Shown piece by piece: positions 1 through 12,341 of a stretch of DNA of 39,965 nucleotides. A program made the translations under genes and the position numbers. The stretch's first letter is position 1. Every line of letters begins with the position of its first letter. The notes beneath the pieces are model-generated. The model was not told where the DNA came from, searched no databases, and worked only from the letters and a program-made list of their open reading frames with translations. This DNA is from Sulfuricella sp. (GTDB taxonomy: Bacteria > Pseudomonadota > Gammaproteobacteria > Burkholderiales > Sulfuricellaceae), in contig JAIOJM010000391.1 of the NCBI GenBank assembly GCA_019911785.1, positions 1-39,965 of the forward strand, in the 5' to 3' direction.

Positions 1-1
1 C

Positions 2-1096
2 GGTGATCCGTCCATCTTCATGGGACTCTACGATGAAGAGGCCGAGACTCAGCGCGTTGCACAGGCTCTCGAAAACAATGAAGCACCGGAAGCATTTGAA
101 GCAACACTGAATGCAGAAGATGATGGGCTCGATTGGTTGGACTCGCTCATGGGCGGTGGCGAACAATCTTCAGCGTCTCCAGCCGAAACGCGAACGCCCC
201 TATCACTCTTCCGTAGTGACTTTGACTATGCTCGCCACGGCCTTGAGTACCTGCACGAACATGACCGTCTAGCGAATCAGCCAAGGGCGGATGAACGCCA
301 CCAAACTATCGAGCTTCAACCAGACGATGATCTTGACCGTTTTCTGAAGCAGCAGCTTTCTCCAGAAATGCGCCCGACAGACCACGTCTATGCACTTAGT
401 GCCAATACCGAGGTGGTGAAAAATGCCATCAAGAGTGCGCGAGATGGCGATGCCTGGCCTGCAATCCACCACCTTTGGGCGTTGCACCCCATGCTGCAGT
501 GTCTCGACTTCAAATTGCTGTCGTTAGTCGGTCGCCAACGGGCACCCGTCATCCGATTGCCGCGTGGCATTGCCGCAGGAGAGTCTCTGGTGCTGATCTC
601 AGCGCTGATTCCAAATCGTCGGGGTCAGCCTGTCTTGAATGACTGGTTCGCCGTGCGAGTGGGCTCCAATGGCAAGATACTGGGCGACCTGTCTTTTGAG
701 GAACTGATTAATACAACAGGGCTGGGGCATGATGAGTTCCCTAATGCAGGCAAGCCATTTGATGCCAAAACGCTGCAGGCGCTGCTACCGCCAGCGTTGG
801 ACTATGCTGGGCTACGGATGGTGGAAACCCAAAAGCAGTTTAGCGCGATGATGCGCGAGCGGGCCGCAGAAGAACTTGCGCGCCTCGACAAATTGCGTGG
901 CCAACACCACCAACAGCTTGAACTGGATTTCAGAGCGGGTGGCGACTTCCCATTGGCTAGATCTATCCCACATAAGCAAGCGCAACGGGCGCGCGAGATT
1001 GACGTCCAGTTTGACGAATATAAACGCTGGGTCAGTCTGACGCTGGAGCTCGACTCCCGTGCCCACATGGCCGTTGCTGCTGTATTGATTTCTTGA
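2..1096 (+). CDS. C-terminal part of a large helicase-like protein, probably SNF2/DrmD type (5' end outside window)
   Basis: The frame is open to the left window edge: codons before the first ATG at 20 read GDPSIF without a stop, so this is the end of a longer gene. The visible 364 residues hold no helicase motif. They begin with an acidic helical stretch (DEEAETQ, NAEDDGLDWLDSL), pass through a mixed alpha/beta middle and end in a charged helical segment (about residues 280-345) that could be a coiled coil. A SNF2-type helicase is inferred mainly from context: in class 1 DISARM loci a SNF2-family helicase (DrmD) lies directly upstream of the N6-adenine methyltransferase, and here a methyltransferase starts 10 bases after this stop. 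The acidic tail is compatible with that family but not diagnostic. Any other large partner protein of the array is possible. That a coding region is present is certain; the family is not. Confidence 0.6.
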   Translation, partial: GDPSIFMGLYDEEAETQRVAQALENNEAPEAFEATLNAEDDGLDWLDSLMGGGEQSSASPAETRTPLSLFRSDFDYARHGLEYLHEHDRLANQPRADERHQTIELQPDDDLDRFLKQQLSPEMRPTDHVYALSANTEVVKNAIKSARDGDAWPAIHHLWALHPMLQCLDFKLLSLVGRQRAPVIRLPRGIAAGESLVLISALIPNRRGQPVLNDWFAVRVGSNGKILGDLSFEELINTTGLGHDEFPNAGKPFDAKTLQALLPPALDYAGLRMVETQKQFSAMMRERAAEELARLDKLRGQHHQQLELDFRAGGDFPLARSIPHKQAQRAREIDVQFDEYKRWVSLTLELDSRAHMAVAAVLIS

Positions 1097-1106
1097 TGGA
1101 TAAAGC

Positions 1107-4100
1107 ATGGCCTTCCCGCTAACCGGTATAGAAAACGCGAACGACTTCTACAGCCAGCACTATCTAGACGAAGTGCTGGAGCAGGATCTCAAGGATCTGT
1201 TTGCTCGCTGGCAGGAGCAGGGCAGTGCCTCACCCGTGGCGCGTCTCCGGACTATGGCCGGAGATTACTTTCGTCTGCGTGACCGCATCCTCAAGGCACG
1301 CACACTCGCCGACCGTGTTGCGCTGCTAAACGAACTGGCCGAGCAATTGCTCAACGCACTGGGTTATGCCCTGCAGCCAGAAACTATCGCCTTCGAAGAT
1401 GTTGAGTTGCCGGTACTGGCTTGCTACCGTGGTGGGGACGGTCACCCGGCGCTGGTCATTGCACTGGCGCCAATGGAGATTCGTGCGACCGAAGACGAAT
1501 GGTCTGTACTGAATGCAGCCCCTTTGGCACCCAGCGATTCCACTGAAATGGGCCCCACCCTTATCCCGGATATGGATTGGGAAACTGCCGCGAGCAAGAT
1601 CGTCTTTGGAGATACACACCCGCCGCGCTGGCTATTGCTCCTGGGCCATGATGAATTGTTGGTGATTGAACGAGCTAAGTGGGCGCGCAAGGCGCTATTG
1701 CGATTCGAATTGCCAGAAATCTTTGGCCCGCGTGATGAAAAGCTGTTCCGCGCAGTAGCGGCGTTGGCATGCAAAGAGTCCGTCCTACCTACGGAGGGCA
1801 TCGCCCTCCTCGACACGCTGGATGGCAATTCCCATAAACACGCCTACGGTGTGTCCGGCGAACTCAAGTACGCCCTGCGCGAGGCCATTGAGCTAATCGG
1901 GAATGAAGCCATTCGCCACAAGCGAGAAATCGCCAAGGAAAAACTCTATGAGCGCAACGATATCGACCTTGCGTCCGAGCTTTCCCGTGAGTGCCTTACG
2001 TTTATGTACCGGTTGCTGTTCCTTTTGTACCTGGAGGCACGCCCCGAACTGGGCTATGCGCCCATCCAGGCGGCAGCTTACCTGCGGGGGTATAGCCTGG
2101 AACATTTGCGTGACCTGGAAAACCTGTCGCTGACCACGCCAGAAGCGCTGGATGGCACATTTATCCACGAGTCGCTGCAAACGCTGTTTAAACTCATTTG
2201 GGAAGGCTTCCCCTCACAAGCTGCAGCGGCTGGCGGCTTGGATTTAGGCGGAACCCTCAATAATGGCTTCCGTCTTGCTCCCTTGCAGGGCCACTTGTTC
2301 GACCCAGCCAATCTTAAGATCCTTAACTCGGTAAAACTGCGCAATAAGGTCATGCAGAAGGTCATCCGACTAATGTCGCTCGCCGAGGCCAAGGGGCGGG
2401 GAAAGGCTGGACGCATTTCCTATGCTCAGCTTGGTATCAACCAGTTGGGCGCCGTGTACGAGGCGCTGCTGTCCTTCCGCGGCTTCTTTGCCGAAGATGA
2501 CCTGTACGAGGTGAAACCCGCCGGCAAGAAAAAGGCTGATGAGGTTGAAGGAGAGGAAGAAGAACTCGAAGAAGAGGAAGCCGATAAGCGTAGTGGTGGT
2601 GGGGAAGAAACGTTCGATCCTCTGGCTCCGGCTTGGTTCGTGCCTGCCCGAGAGGCAGAACACTACACTGATGCCGAAAAGCTCTTCAACGGCGAGCCGC
2701 GTCGGCATCCCAAAGGTACCTTCATCTATCGCCTCGCGGGGCGCGAGCGCGAAAAGAGCGCATCCTATTACACCCCGGAAGTGCTGTCACAGTGCCTGGT
2801 GAAGTACGCTCTCAAGGAACTGCTGAAGGATGTCAAACAGGCAGACGACGTCCTGAAACTCACGGTCTGCGAGCCGGCCATGGGTTCGGCGGCGTTCTTG
2901 AATGAAGCCATCAATCAGCTCGCCGAGGAATACCTGCAACGTAAGCAGCAGGAGCTCGGCCAGACTATCGCCCACGATGATTACACCAAAGAAAAGCAGC
3001 GAGTGAAGATGTACATCGCCGACACCAACGTGTTCGGCGTGGACTTGAATCCCATCGCCGTGCAGCTTGCCGAGGTGTCTCTTTGGCTCAACGCCATCTT
3101 CGAGGGTGCCCACGTGCCCTGGTTCGGTATGCAACTACACAACGGTAACTCGTTGGTGGGCTGCCGCAGAGATGTGTTTTCCACTGCGCAACTTAGCCCT
3201 GGTAAAGGCGAAAAAGATCAACCAGAGCGTGACTGGCGCTGCGCGGTACCTGAGCGAATTACGTTCGCGGCTTCCCCCAAATCAGAGCAGGTCTGGCATT
3301 TCTTGCTGCCGGATAGTGGCATGGCGAGTTCAACGGACAAAGTGGTAAAGAGCCTTGAGCCCGTCAATATGGAGCGCCTGAAGAAGTGGCGCCCAAAGTT
3401 CAATGCACCCCTTGAAAAAGACGAAATCGTCCGTGCCCAGAAGCTTTCACAACAGGTCGAGCTTCTTTGGCAACAACATACACAAGAACTGGCCCGCGTT
3501 CGGGAGTTAACCTCGGACGAGTTGCATGTCTGGCCCGACCCGTCACCAAACCGTGCACCATCAACCACGGGTGAGAAAGATGCTGTTTGGGCGCGTGAAA
3601 TGTTGTCCGAACGGGTGAAGAACGCCTCGCCCTATCGCCGCTTGAAGCTGGTGATGGACTACTGGTGTGCGCTCTGGTTCTGGCCAGTTAGTGAAGCAGA
3701 GAAACTGCCGAATCGCGAGGAATGGTGGCACGACCTTGAGCTGCTGGTACATGGCAGCGCGTCCCTCTCGCCGGCTCTGGAGGCCGATATGTTCCCTGAG
3801 ACCCAGCCTCAGGCACGGTTGAATCTGGATGTTGAGCGCGACCGTTATGGGCATGTCAACCTGGATGTGTTGCTGGAAACCAATGATCGCTTGAGACAGG
3901 CGCAAGCCCTTGCCAAGCAGCACGGATTTCTGCACTGGGAACTGGAGTTTGCCGACATCTTTCAAGGGAGCGGTGGCTTCGATTTGATCCTGGGTAACCC
4001 ACCCTGGATCAAAGTGGAGTGGAACGAGCAGTCGCTGCTGTCGGACTTCGATCCTAAGTTCGCAATTCGAAAACTGAGTGCAAAAGAGACCGCCGACAGC

Positions 4101-6011
4101 CGCGAGGCCGTGTTTGTCGCCAAGCCTGCCGCCAAGCCGGACTACATCGCCGAGTGCGCGGCGCAGGAAGGCATGCAGGCGTTTCTAAACGCCACGCAGA
4201 ACTATCCGCTGCTCAAGGGCGTGCAAAGCAATCTTTACAAATGCTTCCTGCCAGTCGTGTGGCGGGTGGGCGCGGGTACGCAGGCGTTGCTACATCCCGA
4301 AGGCCCCTACGACGATCCGAAGGGTGGCGAGCTCCGGTCGTCGGTCTACACGCGTTTACGGGCTCATTTTCAGTTTGAGAACCAGGTGCTGTTATTTCCA
4401 GAGGTTCATCACAACACCAAGTTCAGCATCAATGTCTATGCTCCAGTACGTCAGCTACCGGAATTTGTACATATCGCCAATCTATTTGCACCAGCCACCA
4501 TCGACGTTTCCATGGCCCACGCGGGCGGAGGGGCCACGCCCGGCATCAAGCGCGAAGAGGGTGGATGGGAAACTGCTGGTCACCGAAACCGCGTGATTGA
4601 GGTGGACGAAGCGCGCCTCGCCACCTTCACCATACTCTACGATGCGCCCGGTACGTCACCATTACAGGCGCGGTTGCCGGCGGTGCATTCTCGCGAACTG
4701 ATTTCCGTGCTGGAAAAGTTTGCCGCCGCGCCTCGGCGGCTGGGGGACTTTGCGGGTGATTGCTTCACTACCGAGTGCTGGCACGAATCTGGCGCACAGC
4801 GCGACGGCACCATACGCCGCGAGACTGGTATTGTAGAGTTGCCGGAAAATTTTGTGCTTTCCGGTCCGCACTTTTTTGTCGGAAATCCACTCAACAAGAC
4901 GCCACGGCGCGTGTGCACCCAAAACAGCCACTACGACGCGCTCGATTTGGAAATCCTACCCGACGACTATCTGCCGCGCAGTAATTACCTCTCCGCGTGC
5001 GATCCTGCCACCTACGCCGCCCGCGTGCCACGCGTCAGCTGGGTTGAAAAGGGCGAGCACGAGGCCAAACCGGTGACATCGTATTATCGACTAGTCTTTC
5101 GAAAGATGCTGAGTCAGGCGGGCGAACGCACTTTGATTCCGATTATTTGCCCACCGGCGATAACGCATATACACGGATGCATTTCTTTTGCATTTTCCGA
5201 TATTTCTGAAGAAGTGATTGCATCTATTGTTTGTGTCTCGCTTTTGGCTGATTTTTATGTGAAGACGACTGGAGTAGGCAATTTAGGGCAATCACAATTC
5301 AAAGCGCTACCATTGTTAAGTAACATTAATCAACGCGCTATCACACGTTTCCTTGCCCTTAACTGTCTGACTACACACTACGCCGATCTCTGGACATCTT
5401 TCATGCGACCCGTTTCCCAACAAGACCGCTGGGCAAGCGCCGATCCACGCCTGCCACAGGTTTTTTTCCAGAATCTTACTACGCAGTGGCAACGCCACAA
5501 CGCTCTGCGCAGCGACTACGCACGCCGCCAGGCGCTTATAGAGATCGACGTGCTGGTCGCGCAGGCGTTGAATTTGACCTTGGGCGAACTAGTTACTATT
5601 TATCGAGTACAGTTCCCGGTGATGCGCCAATACGAGCGCGACACCTGGTACGATGCTCGTGGCCGAATCGCCTTCACGGCTAGCAAAGGACTGGTCGGCG
5701 TCGGCCTGCCGCGCAAGGCGGGGCGCAATGACAAGGACTGCACCCTCGAATACCCCGATGGTCGCACCGAACGCCGGCGCTTGGGCTGGGAAGACCTCCA
5801 GCCCAAAGACGGCAAGCCCCAAATCCCCGACGGCACCCGCATCCGCCGCCCGATCATGGACGACACCCTGCCGGATGGCCCCTTCGAGCGCGTGATCGAA
5901 TACGTCGCGCCTTTTGGTTTGGCTGATCGCGAGCAGGATTACCGTGTCGCCTGGACCGAGTTTGAGCAGCCGTGCTGCGCATCAAAAGGTAAGCTGAGAT
6001 GCAGCCACTGA
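1107..6011 (+). CDS. giant adenine-N6 DNA methyltransferase (Eco57I/DrmMI/PglX-like)
   Basis: This 1634-residue protein probably transfers a methyl group from S-adenosylmethionine to adenine in DNA, marking self DNA for the neighbouring helicases. The visible motifs are YYTPE near residue 553 (motif X region), [11 protein letters not shown] near 589 (motif I, SAM binding), [14 protein letters not shown] near 640 (motif II) and LILGNPPWI near 960 (motif IV, catalytic NPPW). About 320 residues separate motif II from NPPW, which is long. A very acidic linker lies at about 478-500. The C-terminal 600 residues would hold target recognition. The gene starts 10 bases after the preceding stop and its 3' end overlaps the next gene by 13 bases, which argues for one operon. 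No PD-(D/E)XK nuclease motif is evident at the N-terminus, so it is more likely a methylase of a DISARM/BREX-like system than a complete type IIG enzyme. Confidence 0.88.
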   Translation: MAFPLTGIENANDFYSQHYLDEVLEQDLKDLFARWQEQGSASPVARLRTMAGDYFRLRDRILKARTLADRVALLNELAEQLLNALGYALQPETIAFEDVELPVLACYRGGDGHPALVIALAPMEIRATEDEWSVLNAAPLAPSDSTEMGPTLIPDMDWETAASKIVFGDTHPPRWLLLLGHDELLVIERAKWARKALLRFELPEIFGPRDEKLFRAVAALACKESVLPTEGIALLDTLDGNSHKHAYGVSGELKYALREAIELIGNEAIRHKREIAKEKLYERNDIDLASELSRECLTFMYRLLFLLYLEARPELGYAPIQAAAYLRGYSLEHLRDLENLSLTTPEALDGTFIHESLQTLFKLIWEGFPSQAAAAGGLDLGGTLNNGFRLAPLQGHLFDPANLKILNSVKLRNKVMQKVIRLMSLAEAKGRGKAGRISYAQLGINQLGAVYEALLSFRGFFAEDDLYEVKPAGKKKADEVEGEEEELEEEEADKRSGGGEETFDPLAPAWFVPAREAEHYTDAEKLFNGEPRRHPKGTFIYRLAGREREKSASYYTPEVLSQCLVKYALKELLKDVKQADDVLKLTVCEPAMGSAAFLNEAINQLAEEYLQRKQQELGQTIAHDDYTKEKQRVKMYIADTNVFGVDLNPIAVQLAEVSLWLNAIFEGAHVPWFGMQLHNGNSLVGCRRDVFSTAQLSPGKGEKDQPERDWRCAVPERITFAASPKSEQVWHFLLPDSGMASSTDKVVKSLEPVNMERLKKWRPKFNAPLEKDEIVRAQKLSQQVELLWQQHTQELARVRELTSDELHVWPDPSPNRAPSTTGEKDAVWAREMLSERVKNASPYRRLKLVMDYWCALWFWPVSEAEKLPNREEWWHDLELLVHGSASLSPALEADMFPETQPQARLNLDVERDRYGHVNLDVLLETNDRLRQAQALAKQHGFLHWELEFADIFQGSGGFDLILGNPPWIKVEWNEQSLLSDFDPKFAIRKLSAKETADSREAVFVAKPAAKPDYIAECAAQEGMQAFLNATQNYPLLKGVQSNLYKCFLPVVWRVGAGTQALLHPEGPYDDPKGGELRSSVYTRLRAHFQFENQVLLFPEVHHNTKFSINVYAPVRQLPEFVHIANLFAPATIDVSMAHAGGGATPGIKREEGGWETAGHRNRVIEVDEARLATFTILYDAPGTSPLQARLPAVHSRELISVLEKFAAAPRRLGDFAGDCFTTECWHESGAQRDGTIRRETGIVELPENFVLSGPHFFVGNPLNKTPRRVCTQNSHYDALDLEILPDDYLPRSNYLSACDPATYAARVPRVSWVEKGEHEAKPVTSYYRLVFRKMLSQAGERTLIPIICPPAITHIHGCISFAFSDISEEVIASIVCVSLLADFYVKTTGVGNLGQSQFKALPLLSNINQRAITRFLALNCLTTHYADLWTSFMRPVSQQDRWASADPRLPQVFFQNLTTQWQRHNALRSDYARRQALIEIDVLVAQALNLTLGELVTIYRVQFPVMRQYERDTWYDARGRIAFTASKGLVGVGLPRKAGRNDKDCTLEYPDGRTERRRLGWEDLQPKDGKPQIPDGTRIRRPIMDDTLPDGPFERVIEYVAPFGLADREQDYRVAWTEFEQPCCASKGKLRCSH

Positions 6012-9000
6012 TCGTTGCCGAGCAAACCCGCCAAGGCGTTGCCGATTTTCTTGCGACTACCTTTCCGGCGACAACGCCAGGCTTCGAACAGCTGATGGCG
6101 CGCTTCTTGGCTGACCCGAGCAATCTTGCCAAGGGACCCTACATTTCCATTGGCTTGCCGTTCCGCAAGCAAGTAGGCGGCAAGAAGGCGTTTGATTGGC
6201 TGAGCGACACTTTTGTGCCGCATGCCCACCAGGCGCGTTCGTTCGCACGTCTCGCTGGCGATGCTCCGCTTTCTACTCTGGTTGCTACCGGCACTGGTTC
6301 GGGCAAGACAGAGTGCTTTCTCTATCCGGTATTGGAGCATTGCCGCCAGATGCGCAAGGCTGGGCATCGTGGCATCAAGGCTATCCTGATTTATCCCATG
6401 AATGCTCTTGCCACGGATCAGGCTAACCGTTTGGCGAAAGAGATCGTCACTCGCCCTGAGCTGGCCGGCATTACCGCGGGTCTCTATGTCGGAGAAGAGG
6501 CCGGTGAGCCCAGCACGACAGTGCGGCATATTGAGGCTGACCGGTACACCGTCATCACCGAGCGTGACCGGATACGAGAAGAGCCACCGGATATTCTGCT
6601 CACTAACTACAAGATGCTGGATATCCTGCTCATCCGCGCTCGAGATTCAGTGCTTTGGCGCCACAACGAGCCGGACACTTTGCGCTACCTGGTGGTAGAC
6701 GAACTGCACACCTTCGACGGGGCGCAAGGTACCGATCTTGCCTGCTTGATTCGCCGGCTCAAGGCGCGCCTGCGCACGCCACCTGGCGCGCTGGCTTGCG
6801 TGGGCACTTCTGCGACGCTTGGCACGGAGGGCACGAAGCCACTACTCGACTTTGCCCGTGACGTATTCGGTGAGCTATTTGATGAGGATGCGGTGATCGG
6901 CGAGGACCGGGAGTCGGTCGCGCAGTATCTCGCCGATTGGTCGGTCGAGTATGTACAAATGCCCTCTGCGGCAGATTACAACACGCTTTCGCCATTGGAG
7001 CACGACAATGCCGAAGCCTACGTCGCTGCCCAGTATGGGCTTTGGTTCGGCACACCCACAGTGCAATCAACATCGGCAACTCTGACATTCAAAGTTGAGC
7101 TGGGGCGGCAGCTAAAGCAGCACGTTGCTTTCCAAAATCTGCTACGTGACTTGAGTCGCCTGGGTGGCAAGGCGGTTGCTCTGGCGGATCTGGTCGACAC
7201 AGTTCGGCGCCGATTGCGTGATGCGGAGTCAGCACAAGATGATTACCCGGTACGCTGGGTACTAAGCCTGCTCTCGCTCGTCTCCCATGCCAGTAAAGAA
7301 GTGTCTGGCGGAACTGACCGCGAGCCGCTCTTGAGCGTGCGGATTGAGCTGTGGATGCGTGAACTGCGGAGCATGGTGGCAAGTCTCTCCGCCGAACCTC
7401 GGCTGGTACATTCAGATGACCTCCCCGCTAGCAACAAGGAGGGCTACCTGCCCTTGATCCATTGCCGCGACTGCCATGCTATGGGGTGGGGTGCCACTCT
7501 CACCAAGACTGACGGCAGCAGGCTGAAAAGCGACCTTCAGACGTTCTACGTTGCATTTTTCAGTAACGATGTAAGCACGCGGTTCCTCTTTCCTGCTGAC
7601 GAATCTACTCCGGGTAACCCAAAAAAATTCGAGCGGCGGCAGGCATGTTCGGAATGCAGTACTTTGAATGCACATCAGGCGGTGGAATGCAGCCACTGCG
7701 GAAACACCGATCTGCTAATGGTTGATGTGGCCAGCAATGAGCGTAAGGCACGGCGTAATGGCGCGGCTTTTACTATCTCTCATCACGACTGTCCGTATTG
7801 CGACGGTGATCGCACGCTGACGATTGTTGGTTCCCAGGCAGCGAGTCTCGCGAGCGTAGCTGTGGGTCAGTTGTTTGGCAGCAGCTACAACACCGACAAG
7901 AAGCTGATTGCATTTTCTGATTCGGTACAGGATGCAGCTCACCGTGCTGGCTTCTTCGAGGCACGAACCTGGCGGCTTAATTTGCGCCCAGCTATGGCTC
8001 AGGTGATTCATGAAGCGGTTGCTAAAGGGCAGCCATTGACACTAGCTGAACTGCCCGGTGTGTTTGAAACGACCTGGCGAGGTAAGCTGGATGAAAAAAC
8101 TTACATTAAAACATTCCTCCCCCCGGCCATTGCCTGGCTTCGGGACTATGACAAGCTCTTGCACCAGGATGTTTTGCCCGTGGATGGCTATCTGCAGCAG
8201 TTGGTGCGCCGTGGCCTGACCTGGAGCATGTTGAGTGAATTTGCCCAGGATGCGCATGTGGGCCGCACCTTGCCACGCACCAGGACGGCTTCTGTTGCAT
8301 TCAATGAGGGTGAGCTGGAAGCGGCTGCGGCTGAAGCCATGCAGTCCCTGCGAGAAAAGGTTGATGCCTTGCGCGGCATATCGCAGGATGAGGTGCTCGG
8401 CTTTTTACGTGGATTGTTGGCGCGCATGCTGCGGGTTGGCGCGATATGGGACGATTTCCTGCTGACTTATGCGAGGTATGGTTGCAATATTTTTGTGTAT
8501 AGGAGCACCAACCCTGCCGAGTACGCGATGCTTAAGACACCGCGGCGGCCGAGGTACCTGTCGTTGTTGCCCTATAATAAATGCGATGCCGTAACCGGCG
8601 ATGACGCGGTGTTTTATCGCGATTGGGCTTTTAAAGCGCTTGATGACTTAAATCGTGAGGCACTAGTCGACGATACGATAATCGTCGATATTTACCGTAC
8701 GGCTTTGCAGGTGCTTGAAGCGCATGGGGTCACTCAGTCGTTGGAAGCGGAGCGTGCGGGCACCCTGGTTTGGGGGGTGCGTCCTGAGGCTTGTCAATTG
8801 CTTGACGCTTCTGCGGAGTGGCGATGCGACAAGTGCAGGAACGTGGTGATTGACCATCCGACTGCGCCGATTGCAGGCACTATCTGCAGACAAGTGAGCT
8901 GCCATGGGCACTATGCGCTACATGCGGGGGGAACAACACATTTTTATCGGCAGTTGTACCTTTCGGCCGACATCAAACGGATTCTCGCACGCGAACACAC

Positions 9001-12000
9001 AGGTCTGCTCGCTCGCGGTACACGTGAACAAGTAGAGGCCGATTTCAAGGAAGGCAAGGTTAACCTTTTGTCTGCCACGCCAACGCTTGAGATGGGTATT
9101 GATATCGGCGACCTCTCCGCAGTGCTGCTCTGTTCTGTTCCCCCGGCGCAGGCGAACTACCTGCAACGTGTTGGCCGCGCTGGCCGCAAGACGGGTAATG
9201 CCTTCATGACGACGCTCGCAGCGGGGCGTCCGCATGATCTTTATTTCTGGTCGGAGCCTAGAGAAATGCTGGCCGGGAGTGTGGCCTCTCCGGGTATTTT
9301 CTTGAATGCCTCGGCTGTACTCGAACGACAGCTTACTGCATTCACTCTCGATTGTTGGGTTCGGGAGATCGGGGAAAATGCGAAGGTTCCTGCCAAACTT
9401 GCGGACGTGCTGGCGGCAGTTCGCAACAAAACCCAAACCCGTTTCCCCTATCCGTGGTTGTCTTACATAGACCAGCAGCGCGCCACGCTACTTGTTGCGT
9501 TCATTGATCTATTCAAGACGGGAACGGATGGGCTAACGCTGGAAAGTCAGGCTTTTCTCGAGAAATTTATCGAGGGCAAGGACAGTGATGAAGGCTCTAT
9601 CTCCTGGAAAATTATCAACCGGCTGTACGCGGTTAGCAGGGACGTGGATGACCTAAAAAATCGCCGCAAGAGGGTGGACGCTGAGATCGAACGGATTGAT
9701 AAGTTACCGGCAAAAGGTGAAATCGATCTGGCTGAGTTGAAGGAACTACAGAACGAGAGAGCAGCGCTGACAAAGCTTCTAGCATCCATCAATGATCGGG
9801 ATACGCTTCAATTCCTTACTGACGAAGGGCTGTTGCCAAACTACGCATTTCCAGAGCAGGGGGTGCTCCTGCATTCGGTCATTGTGCGGGACGATAAAAA
9901 AGTGGGGCCTACCGAAGGAGATCGTGTTCTAACCTTCGAATATGAGCGGCCTGGAGCAAGCGCCATAACCGAACTGGTGCCGAACAGTGCCTTCTATGCT
10001 GAGGGCCGAAAGGTTACGATCGACCAGGTTGATGTGTCGCGTGATAAAACGGCCAAATGGCGTTTCTGCCGATGTTGTTCATATGCCGAGCCGGAATCCA
10101 TGGCAAGTGATCAAACAAGCTGCCCACGTTGTGGCGATACGATGTGGTCAGATGCCGGTCGTGTCCAGAATATGCTGCGCCTTACAAAGGTGTATGCGAG
10201 AACGCTCGATAGCAAGAGCAGAATTAGCGATGACGCCGATGATCGAGAACGCCACTTCTTTGTGCGTCAGGCGCTGGTTGACGTGGCGCCGAATGCGGTA
10301 CGCCAAGCTTGGGCGATCGAAAGCGATGATTATCCTTTTGCGTTTGAGTTCTTGGATCGAGTTCGTTTTCGAGAAATCAACTTTGGTGAGCAAACCGGTG
10401 AGGGGCAACCGATCCAGATTGCTGGCAATGATGTCCGCAAGCCTGGATTTGTAATTTGCCCGGAGTGTGGAACTGTCCAGCGTCGGCGTAGCCCTGAAGA
10501 GGCATGGAAAAATCATGCCCTGTACTGCGCTAAACGTAAACAGCCGGAGGCGGCAACTCAAGAGTGCGTTTTCCTCTATCGCGAATTCGATAGTGAAGGG
10601 ATTCGGTTGTATCTTCCAGAGTCGACCTTTGGAGGGTCTGAAGACTGTGTTCAGTCGTTCATTGCGGCATTGCAGATGGGCTTGGAAAAGCGTTTCCGAG
10701 GTTCTGTCGATCACCTGCGTATTGCACGAGACATCCTTCTTGCTCAAAGTCAGGAAACGCCGCGTCAGTACTTGGTAATCTACGATAGCGTGCCTGGAGG
10801 CACAGGTTACTTGAAGGAGTTGATGCGGGATACAAGCCCCTTGTTCGAAGTCTTCAAGCTGGCACTCGATACGCTGAATACATGCGGCTGTATCAGCGAT
10901 GAACTTAAGGATGGTTGCTACCGCTGTCTGTATGGTTATCACAATAGCTATGAGCGTAAACATGTCTCAAGGCGCACGGCCGCAAGATTACTTGCAGAGA
11001 TTATTCAGCATCGGGGCTCGTTGAAGTCAATCAAATCGATTGGGGACGTGGTCGCCAATAACAGCTTATTCGACAGTGAGTTGGAGCGCCGTTTCATTGA
11101 GGCGCTACGTCGTAAGCCAACCGATGGGTCGCCACGCTTTGAGGTTAAGGAAGAAATTGTTCGAGGCAAGCCTGGTTATTTCGTTAAGGCCGTGGATAAC
11201 GTATGGCGTGTTGAACCACAAATGGAGTTGGGGCCAGATAAGGGTGTGACGATACACTGCAAGCCAGATTTTGTGTTTTGGCCAGACACAGCGACCGGGC
11301 ACCTCCCGATTGCTGTCTTCCTAGATGGTTGGCAGTATCACAAAGATCGGATCGGAGATGACATCGCAAAGCGGATGGCCATTGCCCGCAGCGGCCGCTT
11401 CACGGTTTGGTCCCTCACTTACGATGATATTTCAGTTTTTCTCGATCCAGGTGGAAATACGCCGGAGACACCGTGGGGTTTGGCATTTAGACCAGGGCAG
11501 GATTCGAGTGCGGTATATCAGCGATTCGGGATCGCTGAACTGAAGAATGCGCACCTTCAGACTTCATTCGAGCAACTTAGAGCGCGGCTGATTGGGTTAA
11601 ACGATGAACAACTACAGCGCCTTGGTATTGTACTTGCACTGCGAGTAGGTGTAGACCAGTACTGCTCGGAAGATTTTTCTGGGTTAAATTCCTCGTCTGC
11701 TGGGGAAGCATTGGCGAATCTCCCGGTATTTTCTTGGCCAAAGACTCCGGATTTAGGGCGTTGCTGGTCGTCCGCAGGTGAGCAATTCCAGGTGGCAATA
11801 CAAACCAGCAAAGCTGACCTGCAGGCACTACCGGGAAACATAGCGAATCGAGCTATCCAGCCTTGTGTGGTGTTGCGGTGGGCGGATAATCCAGCTATAG
11901 CGGAGGCAGATCGACGTCGGCTATGGCAGCAATGGTGGCATGCATCAAACCTCCTTCTATCGGTGGCTAATGCGTGGAGTGTCGCAGATAGAGAGTGCAA

Positions 12001-12328
12001 CATCGCCCCCTTAGTCGCATCACCAGCCTACCAAGCATCAACTGGCATGACTGCCGAGTGGGAGGAAGCCGCTGCATGCGCGGCGTCAGAAGTGCAAAGC
12101 TTGCTCGCGATGCTTTTTGCAGAGGGGTTGGGGGCTCCTATAGTGGGCTATGAACTTCTTGATAGCGGCGGATGTATAGCGGCTGAGGCTGAATTGGCCT
12201 GGCCAACGAAAAAAGTAGTTGTGTTATTAGCGCACTCCGATGGGTCAGTATTTGATGCCAGCGGTTGGAAAGTATTGCAAATGGCTTCAATAGATCTGGA
12301 CGCAACTTTGCGCGAGCTATTGAGGTAA
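5999..12328 (+). CDS. giant DEAD/DEAH helicase with DUF1998/MZB-like region and C-terminal nuclease-like domain (DruE-like, DrmA+DrmB-like)
   Basis: This is a 2109-residue superfamily 2 helicase. Walker A (TGTGSGKTE) is near residue 97, the DEAD-type box VVDELH near 230, SAT (GTSATLG) near 268, motif V ([10 protein letters not shown]) near 1030 and motif VI ([11 protein letters not shown]) near 1056. Cysteine pairs at about 488-495, 552-572, 1356-1378 and 1487 suggest zinc ribbons. A DUF1998/MrfA-like region follows: [11 protein letters not shown] near 1593 and a CGC/CYRC cysteine cluster near 1625-1645. Beyond it, at about 1755-1812, KPDFVFWP and then [10 protein letters not shown] resemble the core of DUF559/Vsr-type PD-(D/E)XK nucleases. 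In DISARM the helicase (DrmA) and DUF1998 protein (DrmB) are separate; here they lie in one chain, as in Druantia DruE. The ATG sits inside the end of the methyltransferase gene. Expected role: DNA translocation and attack on foreign DNA. The helicase call is firm; the nuclease domain is inferred. Confidence 0.9.
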   Translation: MQPLIVAEQTRQGVADFLATTFPATTPGFEQLMARFLADPSNLAKGPYISIGLPFRKQVGGKKAFDWLSDTFVPHAHQARSFARLAGDAPLSTLVATGTGSGKTECFLYPVLEHCRQMRKAGHRGIKAILIYPMNALATDQANRLAKEIVTRPELAGITAGLYVGEEAGEPSTTVRHIEADRYTVITERDRIREEPPDILLTNYKMLDILLIRARDSVLWRHNEPDTLRYLVVDELHTFDGAQGTDLACLIRRLKARLRTPPGALACVGTSATLGTEGTKPLLDFARDVFGELFDEDAVIGEDRESVAQYLADWSVEYVQMPSAADYNTLSPLEHDNAEAYVAAQYGLWFGTPTVQSTSATLTFKVELGRQLKQHVAFQNLLRDLSRLGGKAVALADLVDTVRRRLRDAESAQDDYPVRWVLSLLSLVSHASKEVSGGTDREPLLSVRIELWMRELRSMVASLSAEPRLVHSDDLPASNKEGYLPLIHCRDCHAMGWGATLTKTDGSRLKSDLQTFYVAFFSNDVSTRFLFPADESTPGNPKKFERRQACSECSTLNAHQAVECSHCGNTDLLMVDVASNERKARRNGAAFTISHHDCPYCDGDRTLTIVGSQAASLASVAVGQLFGSSYNTDKKLIAFSDSVQDAAHRAGFFEARTWRLNLRPAMAQVIHEAVAKGQPLTLAELPGVFETTWRGKLDEKTYIKTFLPPAIAWLRDYDKLLHQDVLPVDGYLQQLVRRGLTWSMLSEFAQDAHVGRTLPRTRTASVAFNEGELEAAAAEAMQSLREKVDALRGISQDEVLGFLRGLLARMLRVGAIWDDFLLTYARYGCNIFVYRSTNPAEYAMLKTPRRPRYLSLLPYNKCDAVTGDDAVFYRDWAFKALDDLNREALVDDTIIVDIYRTALQVLEAHGVTQSLEAERAGTLVWGVRPEACQLLDASAEWRCDKCRNVVIDHPTAPIAGTICRQVSCHGHYALHAGGTTHFYRQLYLSADIKRILAREHTGLLARGTREQVEADFKEGKVNLLSATPTLEMGIDIGDLSAVLLCSVPPAQANYLQRVGRAGRKTGNAFMTTLAAGRPHDLYFWSEPREMLAGSVASPGIFLNASAVLERQLTAFTLDCWVREIGENAKVPAKLADVLAAVRNKTQTRFPYPWLSYIDQQRATLLVAFIDLFKTGTDGLTLESQAFLEKFIEGKDSDEGSISWKIINRLYAVSRDVDDLKNRRKRVDAEIERIDKLPAKGEIDLAELKELQNERAALTKLLASINDRDTLQFLTDEGLLPNYAFPEQGVLLHSVIVRDDKKVGPTEGDRVLTFEYERPGASAITELVPNSAFYAEGRKVTIDQVDVSRDKTAKWRFCRCCSYAEPESMASDQTSCPRCGDTMWSDAGRVQNMLRLTKVYARTLDSKSRISDDADDRERHFFVRQALVDVAPNAVRQAWAIESDDYPFAFEFLDRVRFREINFGEQTGEGQPIQIAGNDVRKPGFVICPECGTVQRRRSPEEAWKNHALYCAKRKQPEAATQECVFLYREFDSEGIRLYLPESTFGGSEDCVQSFIAALQMGLEKRFRGSVDHLRIARDILLAQSQETPRQYLVIYDSVPGGTGYLKELMRDTSPLFEVFKLALDTLNTCGCISDELKDGCYRCLYGYHNSYERKHVSRRTAARLLAEIIQHRGSLKSIKSIGDVVANNSLFDSELERRFIEALRRKPTDGSPRFEVKEEIVRGKPGYFVKAVDNVWRVEPQMELGPDKGVTIHCKPDFVFWPDTATGHLPIAVFLDGWQYHKDRIGDDIAKRMAIARSGRFTVWSLTYDDISVFLDPGGNTPETPWGLAFRPGQDSSAVYQRFGIAELKNAHLQTSFEQLRARLIGLNDEQLQRLGIVLALRVGVDQYCSEDFSGLNSSSAGEALANLPVFSWPKTPDLGRCWSSAGEQFQVAIQTSKADLQALPGNIANRAIQPCVVLRWADNPAIAEADRRRLWQQWWHASNLLLSVANAWSVADRECNIAPLVASPAYQASTGMTAEWEEAAACAASEVQSLLAMLFAEGLGAPIVGYELLDSGGCIAAEAELAWPTKKVVVLLAHSDGSVFDASGWKVLQMASIDLDATLRELLR

Positions 12329-12341
12329 CGAGGAGGACAGG

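Noticed and set aside
10148..10963. 271-codon minus-strand frame
   Set aside because: It is antisense to the DUF1998 part of the giant helicase, which has conserved cysteines and glycines here.
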